From Armigeres subalbatus (taxonomy: Eukaryota; Arthropoda; Insecta; Diptera; Culicidae): 64,000 nucleotides of DNA. Location: contig NW_026943418.1 in NCBI RefSeq assembly GCF_024139115.2, positions 1 through 64,000 of the forward strand, read 5' to 3'. Under the pieces are notes generated by a model. That model did no database searches, was not told where the DNA came from, and saw nothing but the letters and a program-made list of their open reading frames with translations. This document shows positions 1-11,900 of the stretch, piece after piece (positions within the stretch are counted from its first letter, which is position 1; each line of letters begins with the position of its first letter). Both the position numbers and the translations under genes were made by a program.

Positions 1-803
1 ACAGCACTATTCGAAAACACCAAATTCATTCGGATATAAATATGCCAGTGCGGAATAAATTACAGGAAGGACAAGGCATTTGATTTATTTTTTTGATATG
101 CAATTTCATTTAAAACATTCCTTCTGGAAAAGTTTAATTTTCTCAAGTCGTTTCTGCAGAATAAGTTAGGTGATTCTCACGGTTCGTTTTGCTTATTCAA
201 AATAGATGAAAAAAGTGGTGCTCTGCTTATTTCCTCGTACCGACGAGCGGGTCGTAAATTATATCACAGACATTGTTTCTGGAAGGAATGGCATCCATAC
301 TTTAGAACATTTATAACTTTGTTTCTCATTTTCGATTTGTGTTGAACATTTGAATATTCTGTGAAACATGAATGAAGCTGCATCACATCCTTAGTTTAGT
401 ATCATCAATGGGAGATATTAATAACTCTATAACCAGAGACCTTCTTCTTCTTCTTATTGGCATTACATCAGAGATTGGGACCGGGGAGTGAAAAACTGTC
501 GGATTAGAACCGCTTTTGAAGGTCCGATTGGACACAAGATGGCGTCTCCGCAATTCAGCACCGAGAAAATTCTTTATATTGAATATATTTGTCGCACACA
601 TAAATTTTTGCAATTTGGCGACCCAAATATATGCAATTTGTACCCACACATAAATTCAATAACTGCATATTAGAGACCACACATACATTTTATTTGATTA
701 TAGATTATATTTGTACTTCGCGTGGAGAGTGGTTATGTGTGCACTAATTAGAATCATGAATTAAATTAATGGATTTTTGCCAATAAAAATGTGTGGAATT
801 TTT
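1..803. other. AT-rich sequence without a recognisable gene
   Basis: I see no credible gene here. The open frames are short, lack any recognisable domain and overlap on both strands. The only repeat I recognise is a CTT-rich stretch followed by 'ATTGGCATTACATC' at about 441-470, which matches the 3' end of the SINE found at 1319-1611 and 47491-47788 and is probably a truncated copy in minus orientation. Confidence 0.6.
441..470 (-). repeat. Truncated SINE 3' tail
   Basis: A CTTCTT run followed by 'TTATTGGCATTACATC' is the reverse complement of the 3' end of the tRNA-derived SINE seen complete elsewhere in this window. The match stops abruptly, so this is a fragment with no tRNA-like head. 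Confidence 0.6.
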
Positions 804-1297
804 GCAGTGAGTGGTGAAAACCTGTGAACCTTGCTCACAAAACGAGAAGTAGGCATTGCAAAATACTCGCGAACACTTGTTTTGCCTTTTTCTTGCCTAC
901 CTACTACTCGCAGAGAAAACAGAAAAACGAACCTCGAAAAATGTTCGTGAAGCTTCGCTAGTCATTCGGTTTAATATGCTAAATGTCATAAAACAACTTC
1001 GGAACATGTTTATCACGGATGTTCGAGGTTTTCGAGCAAGAACACCTTTGTTTATAGTTATTGTGTTTATCACAAGTGAAATTTATCCATTATATTCGAA
1101 ATAACCACAAATACTCGCGACCGTGATTTTAGCTCCCGAACAAAATACTGCCCTGCTTTTTTACTGTGCTCTGCCCGTATTCGCGAACAAAGCAAGCACC
1201 AGAAAAATGCAGGCAGTAGGTTCGCGCGAGTGTGGCATTTTTTGTAGGCCCAATTACACTCTTTTCTTGCTCGTGAAGCGAGTATTTCCACCACTGC
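804..1297. repeat. MITE-like element with imperfect terminal inverted repeats
   Basis: The left end begins with GCAGTG followed by a GGTGAAAA stretch, and the right end finishes with TTTCCACCACTGC, giving imperfect inverted termini about 490 bp apart. The interior repeats the motif CTCGCGAACA or its inverse several times (near 866, 1114, 1180 and 1217). There is no coding capacity. The reading as a non-autonomous DNA element is an inference from the ends; the boundaries are approximate and I could not confirm a target-site duplication. Confidence 0.4.
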
Positions 1298-1318
1298 TCC
1301 GCATATCTCTTATTCTAG

Positions 1319-1611
1319 TTCTTCTTCTTATTATTGGCATTACATCCCCACACTGGGACACAGCCGCATCGCAGCGTAGTGTTCATTAAGCACTTCCACA
1401 GTTATTAACTGCGAGGTTTCTAAGCCAAGTTACCATTTTTGCATTCGTATATCATGAGGCTAACAAGACGATACTTTTATGCCCAGGGTAGTCGAGACAA
1501 TTTCCTATCCGAAAATTGTCTAGACCGGCACCGGGAATCAAACCCAGCCACCCTCAGCATGGTCTTGCTTTGTAACCGCGCGTCTTGACGCAGGGATAAA
1601 AAGGGCCCCGC
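1319..1611 (-). mobile_element. tRNA-derived SINE, minus strand
   Basis: Read on the minus strand, this begins with a GGGGCCC start and a tRNA-like head, includes a B-box-like GGTTTGATTCC (one change from the canonical GGTTCGATTCC), and ends in 'GGGATGTAATGCCAATAATAAG' broken into an AAGAA-type tail. It aligns by eye over its whole length with the copy at 47491-47788. SINEs of this kind are transcribed by RNA polymerase III and mobilised by LINE enzymes. The A and B boxes carry changes, so this copy may not be transcribed. Confidence 0.85.
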
Positions 1612-1738
1612 TTATTCTAGTATTTCTAGTAAATATCAGTATTTTAACGAGACCTCATCAATCAATGACGAAGACCAGCTGAACATTGCTCGGTTAAAAC
1701 GCTCAAACCAAAATTCACAAAGCCAAACATAAAAAACC

Positions 1739-2066
1739 CCTGATTAATCCACCTAGTTGTGCTGGTGCCTTTCTCGTGCATTAGATTTACTAAATAAACC
1801 TGAGCGTAATTTCATAAGCGTGTTTTTTGTTAAAACTCATATTTAGTTATACTGCCGCTAACCGCAAGTCGAGCACATCTGTATATGGGGCTCCATATAC
1901 AGATGTGCTCGACTTGCGGTTAGTGGCAGTATAGCTCCTATGACTATTTTCGATTGGAAACAATTGGACTGGACATACAAGACAAGTGTTTCTAAGCCTT
2001 CCATAAAAAGTTTGTTTTCAGAGCGAACATATAGCCTTTTCGTATGCTTAGTAAACGACAAATGCA
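1739..2066 (+). repeat. MITE-like repeat of the TAATCCACCTAG family, interrupted by a hairpin
   Basis: The left end 'TGATTAATCCACCTAG' plus 'GGTGCCTTTCTCG' and the right end 'AAAAAGTTTGTTTTCAGAG' plus 'ATAGCCTTTTCGTATGC' match the ends of the elements at 40556-40982 and 41165-41542. A palindromic insert at 1848-1933 interrupts it. It has no coding capacity. Related repeats are very common in Aedes genomes (general knowledge, not searched here). Confidence 0.6.
1848..1933. repeat. Near-perfect palindrome (41-bp arms, 4-bp loop)
   Basis: Positions 1848-1888 are the reverse complement of 1893-1933 with a single mismatch (C versus T in the outer part), separated by the loop GGCT. One arm (the segment starting CTGCCGCTAACCGC) recurs alone at 46882-46918, so this is a mobile or recurrent sequence and not a chance hairpin. 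It lies inside the MITE-like repeat at 1739-2066 and is therefore the younger insertion. It has no coding capacity. Confidence 0.85.
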
Positions 2067-2069
2067 AAA

Positions 2070-2320
2070 TTATAACAAGTGCTAAAGCGATAAGAGCCAA
2101 AAGCTACGAATCAAAAGTTAAGAGCAAAAAACCAAGAGCTAAGAATGTAGAGCTGAGAACTATGAGCTAAAAGAACAGAAATGTGGAGCTGAGAATTAAT
2201 AAGTAAGAGCTAAGAGCTAAGAGCCAAGTGCTGAAAGTGAAAAACTAAGAGGTAGGAACCAAGAGCCAACAGGAAAATCTTGAAGCCAACAGCAAAAGAC
2301 AAGAGACAAGAGATAAGAAT
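2070..2320 (+). repeat. Purine-rich degenerate tandem repeat (AAGAGCT-like)
   Basis: This stretch is dominated by imperfect copies of AAGAGCTA and AAGAGCCAA, with phases of about 7 to 14 bp. It directly abuts the giant satellite. No gene is apparent: the open frame across it is low-complexity. It may be an independent microsatellite-like array or the decayed flank of the large array. Confidence 0.55.
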
Positions 2321-5300
2321 TTGACTGACTGACTGGCCTGACCTTGACTGACTTGGATTTGACCTGATTGGACTGACCAGACTGGATTGGATTGACTGGA
2401 CTGACTGACCGACCTGGAACTGAACCTGACTGACCTGGACTGGATCTGGACTGGACCTGACTGACCTGGACTGATCTGGACTGACTGACCTGGACTGACT
2501 TGGACTGACCTTGGACTGACCTGGACTGGATCTGGACTGGACTGACTGACCTGGACTGGACCTGACTGACTGGACTGACCTGGACTGACCTGGACTGACT
2601 TGGACTGGACCTGGACTGGACTGGACTGACCTGACTGACCTGACTGGACTGACTGGACCTGGACTGGACTCTGGACTGGACCTGGACTGATCTGGACCTG
2701 ACCTGGACCGGACCTGACTGACCTGGACTGACCTGGACTGACCTGGACTGGATCTGACTGACCTTGACCGACCTGGATCGACTGACCTGACCTGACCTGA
2801 CTGGATCTTGACTGGACCTGGACTGACCTGACTGACTGGACCGACCTGGACTGGACCTGGACTGGATCTGACCGACCTGACCGGACTGGACCGACTGGAC
2901 CTGGACTGGACCTGGACCTGACCTGACTGACCTGGACTGACCTGGACTGGACCTGGACTGGATCTGGACCGACCTGACTGGACTTGGGACTGGACCTGAC
3001 TGACTCTGGACTGGACCTGGACTGACCTGGACTGGACCTGGACTGGACCTGGGACTGGACCTGGACCGGATCTGGACTGGATCTGACTGGGACTGGACTG
3101 GATCTGACCGACCTGACTGGATCTGGACCGACCTGGACCGGATCTGGACTGACCTGGACTGACCGACTGGACTGACCGATCTGGACTGGACCTGGACTGG
3201 ATCTGGACCGATCCTGGACCGACCTTGACTGACTTGACTGACCTGGACTGACCTGGACTGACCTGACCGACTTGACTGACCTGGACTGGACTCTGGACTG
3301 GACCTGACTGACCTGGACTGACCGGATCTGGACCTGACCTGACCTGGACTGGATCTGGACTGACCTGGACTGGATCTGGACTGGATCTGACTGGATCTGG
3401 ACTGACCTGAATCTGACCTGGACTGACCTGGATCGACCTGGACCGACCTGGACTGACCTGACTGACCTGGACTGGACCTGGACCGACCTGGACCGATCCT
3501 GGACCGACCTGACCGACCTGGACTGACCTGGACTGACCTGACTGACCTGGACCGGACCTGGACTTGACCTGGACTGGATCTGGACTGACCTGGACTGACC
3601 TGGGACTGGACCTGGACTGACTGACTGACCTGGACTGACCTGACTGGACTGACCTGACCTGGACTGGACCTGACTCGACTGGACCGAATCTGGACTGACC
3701 TGGACTGACCTGGACCGACCTGGACTGGATCTGACCGATCTGGACTGACCTGACCTGACCTGACCTGGACTGGACCTTGGACTGGACCTGGACTGACCTG
3801 GACTGGATCTGGACTGACCTGGACTGGACCTGACTGATCTGGACCGACCTGGACTGGATCTGGACTGACTGGATCTGACTGATCGACTGGATCTGGACTG
3901 GATCTGGACTGACTCTGGACTGGACTGGACCGACCTGGACTGGACCTGGACTGGATCTGACTGGACTTGACTGACCTGGACTGATCTGGACTGATCTGAC
4001 TGACCTGGACTGGACCTGGACTGACCTGGACCGGACCTGACTGACCTGGACTGACCTGGACTGGATCTGGACTGACCTGGACCGACCTGACCGACCTGGA
4101 TCTGACCGACCTGACTGACCTGACCGACCTGGACCGACCTGGACTGATCTCCACCGACCTGGACTGGACCTGGACCGACCTGACCTGGACTGACCTGACC
4201 GACCTGACCGGACCTGGACCGACCTGGACTCGACCTGACCGACCTGGACTGGACCTGGACTGGACCTGGGACTGGACCTGGACCGACCTGGACTGACCCT
4301 GACTGGACCTGGACCGACCTGGACTGACCTGACCGACCTGGACTGACCTGACTGGATCTGGACTGACCTGGGACCTGGACTGACCTGGACTGACCTGACC
4401 GACCTGGACTGGACCTGACTGACCTGGACCGGACTCCGACCGACCTGGACTGACCTGGACCGACCTGGACTGACCTGACTGGATCTGGACCGATCCTGAC
4501 TGACCTGGACTGACCTGGACCGACCTGGACTGACCTGACCTGGATCTGGACTCGACCTGGACTGGACCTGGACTGATCTGGACCGACTGGACTGACCTGA
4601 CTGGATCTGGACTGACCTGGGACTTGGACCTGACTGATCTGGACTGACCTGGACTGGACCTGACTGACCTGGACCGACCTGACTGACCTGGACCTGACTG
4701 GATCTGGACTGGATCTGGGACCGACCTGGACTGACCTGACTGACCGACCTGGACCGACCTGGACTGGACCTGACTGACCTGGACTGACCTGGACTGGATC
4801 TGACCTGGACTGGACCTGGACCGACCTGGACCTGACCTGACCTGACTGACCTGATCTGACCTGGACCTTGACCTGACTGACCTGGACTGGACCTGGACCG
4901 ACTCCTGACCGACCCACCTGACCTGGACTGACCTGACCGGACCTGGACCTGACCTGACCGACTCCTGACCGGACCTGGACTGACCTGGACTGACCTGGAC
5001 CTGGACCTGGACTGACTCTGGACTGATCTGGACTGGACCTGGACCGACCTGGACTGGACCTGGACTGGACGGACTGGATCTGACCTGGACCTGACTGGAC
5101 TGACCTGACCGACCTGACTGACCTGACTGGATCTGACTGACCGACCTGGACCGACCTGACTGGACCTGGACCGACCTGGACTGGACTTGGACCTGGACCT
5201 GGACTGACTTGGACTGGATCTGGACTGGACCTGGACTGATCTGGACTGGACCTGGACCGACCTGGGACCGACCTTGACCTGACCTGGACCGACCTGACTG

Positions 5301-5734
5301 ACCTGACCGACCTGACCGGATCTGGACCGAACCTGGACCGACCTGGACTGGACCGACCTGACTGGACCTGGACCGACCTGACTGGACTCTGGACTGGACT
5401 GACCTGGACTGACCTGGACCGACTTGGATCTGACCTGACTGACCTGACCTGGACTGGACTTGGACCGACCTGGACCGACCTGACCGACCTGGACCGACCT
5501 GGACCGACCTGACTGACCTGACCGACCTGGACCGACCTGGACTGGACCTGACTGGACCTGGACTGGACCTGGACTGACTGGACCTGACCTGACCGACCTG
5601 GACCGGACTCTGACCGACCTGACCTGGACCGACCTGACCTGGACCGACCTGGACCTGGACTCCTGGACTCTGGACTGACCTGGACTGACCTGGACTGGAC
5701 CTGGACCTGACTCCGATCTGACTGGACCTGACCG

Positions 5735-5950
5735 ATCAAACCTGACCAAACCTGGACTGGACCTGGACTGACCTGGACCTGATCTTGGAAACCGACCTGA
5801 CCTAAACCTGGACTCAAACCTTGGACTGACCTGGACCGACCTGGACTGGACCTGGAAACGACCTGGACCGACTGACCTGGACCAAACCTGGACTGACCTG
5901 GACCATTCCTGGAACGGACCTGGACTGGACCTGGACCGACTTCAACCGGA
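5735..5950. repeat. Divergent island inside the giant array
   Basis: Units here carry AAACC, GGAAAC and CATTCC variants that are rare elsewhere in the array, and the three long minus-strand open frames to its left end here. It may mark an old boundary between two arrays that later joined, or a zone not yet homogenised. Confidence 0.6.
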
Positions 5951-8900
5951 TCTGGACTGACCTGACTGACCTGACCGACCTGGACCGACCTGGACTGACC
6001 TGGACCTGGACTGACCTGACCTGACCTGACTGACCTGGACCGACCTGACTGGACCTGGACCTGGATCTGGACTGACCTGACCGACCTGGACTGACCTGGA
6101 CTGACCTGGACCTGACCTGGACCTGGATCTGACCGACCTGGACCGACCTGGACTGACCTGGACCGACCTGGACTGGACCTGACCGACCTGACTGGATCTG
6201 GACCTGACCTGGACCTGACTGACCTGGACTGACCTGGACCGACCTGACTGACCTGGACCGTACCTGGACCTGACTGGAACCGACCTGGACTGACCTGGAC
6301 TGACCTGACTGGACCTGACCTGGACTGACCTGACTGGACCTGGACTGGATCTGGACTGACCTGACTGACCTGGACTGGACTCTGGACTGACCTGGACCGA
6401 CCTGGACCGACCTGGACTGACCTGGACCGACCTGACCGGACCTGGACTTGACTGACCGATCGACTGACCTGACTGACCTGGACTGACTGGATCTGGACCT
6501 GACTGATGACTGACTCCGACCTGACCTGGGACTGACCTGACCGACTGGACTCTGACCGACCTGACCGGGACCTGGACCTGGACTGACCTGGACTGACCTG
6601 ACCGACCTGGACTGGACCTGGACTGGATCTGGACCTGACTGGACCTGGACCGACCTGACCGATCTGGACTGGACCTGACTGGATCTGACCGAACCTGACC
6701 TGGACCTGGGACTGACCTGGACTGGACCTGGACTGATCTGGACTGACCTGACCTGGACTGGACCTGGACCGACCTGACCTGGACTGACCTGGACCGATCT
6801 GGACCGACCTGGACTCGACCTGACCTGACCTGGACCGACCTGGACTGGACCTGGACCGACCTGGACCGACCTGGACTGACCTTGACCTGGACCTGGACCT
6901 GACCTGGACCTGGACTGACCTGACCGATCTGGACTGGACCTGACTGACCTGACTGACCTGACCTGACCTGGACCTGACCTGACCGGATCTGGACTGGACC
7001 TGGACTGACTCGACCGACCTGGACTGGACCTGGACTGAATCTGGGACTGGACCTGGGACTGGACCTGGACTGACCTGGACTGGACCTGGACTGACCTGAC
7101 CGACCTGGACTGACCTGACCGGACCTGGACTGGACCTGGACTGACCGACCTGGACTGACCTGGACTGACCTGACTGACCTGACCGACCTGGACCGACCTG
7201 GACCTGACCTGACTGACCTGACCGACCTGGACCGGACCTGACCGACCTGGACTGACCTGACCGACTGACCTGGACCGGACCTGGACTGACTGGACTGGAC
7301 CTGGACTGACTGATCTGGACTGACCTGACTGACCTGGACTGGACCTGGACTGACCTGGACTGGACCTGGACTGACCTGACCGACCTGGACTGGATCTGGA
7401 CTGACCTGGACCTGACTGGATCTGACCTGGACTGGACCTGACTGACCTGGACCGACTTGACCGACCTGGACTGACCTGGACTGGACCTGACTGGATCTGG
7501 ACTGACCTGGACTGGACCTGGACTGGATCTGACTGACCTGGACTGACCTGGACTGACCGACTGACCTGGACTGACCTGGACCTGGACCTGACCTGGATTT
7601 TGACTGGACTGGATCTGGACTGGACCTGACTGGACTGGACTGACTGGACTGGACTGGACTGGACTGACCTGGGACTGGACCTGACTGGACCTGAAACCTG
7701 ACCTGAATCGATCGGGATGAACCTGACTGGACTGACCTTGACCACTGACTGACTGACCTGGACTGACCTGACTGACCTGACCGACCTGGACCGACGGACT
7801 GACCTGGACTCGACCTGGATCATTCTGACCGACCTGGACCGGACTGACCGGGATCTGACCGACCTGAACCTGACTGACCTGGACTGGACCTGGACCCGAC
7901 CGACTGGACCGACCTGACTGACCTGGACTGACCTGGACCGACCTGGACCGATCTGGACTGGATCTGACCGACCTGATCTGACCTGGACTGACCTGACCGA
8001 CCTGACCTGGATCGACCTGGATCTGGGACCTGGACCTGACCGGACTGGACCTGACCGACTGGACTGATCTGGACTGGACCTGGACTGACCTGGACTGACC
8101 TTGGACTGACCTGGACCGATCTGACCTGACCGACCTGGACTGAACCGACCTGGACCGATCTGACTGGACCTGACCGACCTGGACTGACCTGGACTGACCT
8201 GGACTGATCTGGACTGACCTGGACTGGACCTGGACCGACCTGGACTGGACTCTGACTGGACTGACCTGACCTGGACTGGACCTGGACTGACCTGACTGGA
8301 TCTGGACTGGACCTGGACTGACCTGGACCTGACCTGACTGACCTGGACTGACCTGGACTGACCTGGACTGGACCTGGACCGACCTGGACTGACCTGGACC
8401 GGATCTGGACTGACTGACCTGACTGACTGACTGACCTGGACTGACCTGACCGACTGACTGGACCGACTGACCTGGACTGACCGACCTGGACTGGACCTGA
8501 CCGACCTGGACCGACCTGGACTGGACCTGACCGACCTGACCGACCTGGACTGGACCTGGACCGACCTGACCGACCTGACCGACCTGGACCGACCTGGACT
8601 GGACTGACCGACCTGACCGGACCTGGACTGACCTGGACCTGACTCTGGACCGACCTGACCGACCTGGACCGACCTGGACTGGACCTGACTGACCTGGACC
8701 TGACTGACCTGACCGACCTGACCGACCTGGACCTGACCTGGACTGACTCTGGACCGACCTGACTGGACCTGACTGACCTGGACCGACCTGGACCGACCTG
8801 GACCTGACCTGGACCGACCTGACTGACCGACTGACCCGACCTGAACCTGGGACTGGACCTGGACCGACCTGGACTGACCTGGACTGGACCTGGACCGACC

Positions 8901-11900
8901 TGACTGGACCTGACCGACCTGGACTGACCTGACTGACCTGGACTGACCTGGACCTGGACTGACCGACCTGGACCGACCTGGACTGACCTGACCGACCTGG
9001 ACTGACCTGGACTGACCTGACCGACCTGGACTGGACCTGACTGGACCTGACTGACCGACCTGGACTGACCTGGACCGGACCTGACCGACCTGGACTGGAC
9101 TGACCGACCTGACCGACCTGGACTGACCTGGACCGACCTGGACCGACCTGGGACCGACCTGGACCGACCTGACCGACCTGACCTGGACCTGGACTGACCT
9201 GACTGACCTGACCGGACTGGACCTGACCTGGACCGACCTGACTGATCTGACTGACCTGGACTCGACCCTGACCTGGACTGACTGACCGACTGGACCGACC
9301 TGGACCGACCTGACTGGACCTGACTGGATCTGGACCGACCTGGACCGACCTGACCGACCTGACCGACCTGGACTGACCTGACCGACCTGGACCGACCTGA
9401 CCGGACCTGGACCGACCTGACCGACCTGGACCGACCTGACCGACCTGGACCGACCTGACCTGGACTGACCTGGACCGACTGACTGACCTGACCGACCTGA
9501 CCGACCTGACCGGACTGACTGACCTGACCGACCTGGACCGACTGACCTGGACCTGACTGACCTGGACTGACCTGACTGGACTGACCTGGACCGACCTGGA
9601 CCGACCTACTTGACCTGACCGACCTGACTGGACCTGACCTGACTGGACCTGACCGACCTGGACTGGACCCTGGACCGACCTGGACTGGACCTGACTGACC
9701 TGACCGACTGACCGACTGACCGACTCCGACCTGGACCTGACCGACCTGGACCTGGACTGACTGACCGACTGGACCTGGACTGACCTGGACTGACCTGACC
9801 GACCTGGACTGACCTGACCTGACCTGGACCTGACCGACCTGACCGACTGACCTGGATCTGGACCTGGACCGACCTGGACTGACCTGACCTGACCTGGACC
9901 GATCTTGACCGACCTGGACTGACCTGGACCGACTGGACCGACCTGACTGACCTGGACCGACCTGACCGACCTGGACTGACCTGGACTGACCTGACTGACC
10001 TGGACTGACCTGGACCGACCTGACCGACCTGACCGACCTGGACCGACCTGGACTGGACCTGGACCGACCTGACCGGACCTGACCGACCTGACCGACCTGG
10101 ACCGACCTGACTGACCTGACCGACCTGGATCGACCGACCGACCTGACCTGACTGACCTGGACCGACCTGACTGACCTGGACCGACCTGACCGACCTGACC
10201 GACCTGGACCGACCTGGACCGGACCTGGACCTGACCTGGACCGACCTGACCGACCTGGACCGACCTGACCGACCTGGACCGACCTGACTGACCTGGACCG
10301 ACCTGACCGGACCTGGACCGACCTGGACCGGACTGACCGACCTGACCGACCTGGACCGACCTGGACTGACCTGGACCGACCTGGACCGACCTGACTGGAC
10401 CTGGACCGACCTGGACCGACCTGGACCGACCTGACCGACCTGACCGACTGGACTGACCTGGACCGACCTGACCGACCTGACCGACCTGGACCGACCTGGA
10501 CCGACTGACCGACCTGACCTGGACCGACCTGACCGACCTGGACTGGACCGACCTGACCTGGACTGACCTGACTGACCTGACCGACCTGGACTGACCTGAC
10601 TGACCTGGACCGACCTGGACCGACCTGGACTGACCTGACCGACCTGGACTGACCTGACCGACCTGGACTGGACCTGGACTGGACCTGGACTGACCTGGAC
10701 CGACTGACCGACCTGACCGACCTGGACCTGACCTGACCGGACCTGACCGACCTGACCGACCTGGACCGACCTGGACCTGACCTGACCGGATCTGACCGAC
10801 TGGACCGACCTGGACCGACCTGGACTGACCTGGACCGACCTGACTGACCTGACCGGACCTGGACCGACCTGGACCGACCTGACTGACCTGGACCGACCTG
10901 ACCGACTGACCTGACCGGACCTGACCGACCTGGACTGACCTGACCGACCTGGACCGACCTGACCGACCTGGACCGACCTGACTGACCTGGACCGACCTGG
11001 ACTGGACCTGGACCGACCTGACCGACCTGGACTGACCTGGACCGACCTGACCGACCTGGACCGACCTGACTGGACCTGGACCGACCTGGACTGACCTGAC
11101 CGACCTGACTGACCTGGACCGACCTGGACTGACTGGACCTGGACTGGACCTGGACCGACCTGGACTGACCTGGACCTGACCGACTGACCTGACCGACCTG
11201 GACTGACCTGGACCGACCTGGACTGACCTGACCGACCTGGACCGACCTGACCGACCTGGACTGACCTGGACCGGATCTGGACCGACCTGACCTGGACTGA
11301 CCTGGACTGACCTGACCGACCTGGACTGACCTGACCGACCTGACCGACCTGGACCGACCTGGACTGGACCTGGACTGACCTGGACCGACCTGGACTGGAC
11401 CTGGACCGACCTGGACTGACCTGACCGACCTGACCGACCTGGACTGACCTGACCGACCTGGACTGACCTGGACCGGACCTGGACTGACCTGGACCGACCT
11501 GACCGACCTGGACCGACCTGACTGGACCTGACCGGACCTGACCGACCTGACCGACCTGGACCGACCTGACCGACCTGGACCGACCTGGACCGACCTGACC
11601 GACCTGGACTGACCTGGACCGACCTGACCGACCTGGACTGGACCTGACCGGACTGACCGACCTGGACCGACCTGGACCGGACTCGACCTGGACCGACCTG
11701 ACCGACCTGACTGGACTGGACCGACCTGGACTGACCTGACCGACCTGACCGACCTGACCGACCTGGACCGACCTGGACCGACCTGACCTGACCTGACCTG
11801 GACCGACCTGGACCGACCTGGACTGACCTGACCGACCTGGACCGGAACCTGACCGATCTGGACTGACCTGGACCGACCTGGACTGACCTGACCTGACCTG

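Noticed and set aside
2210..7823. Four further long minus-strand frames (2210-5749, 2217-4154, 2245-5817, 5814-7823)
   Set aside because: They overlap in different frames of the same satellite, which real genes would not do.
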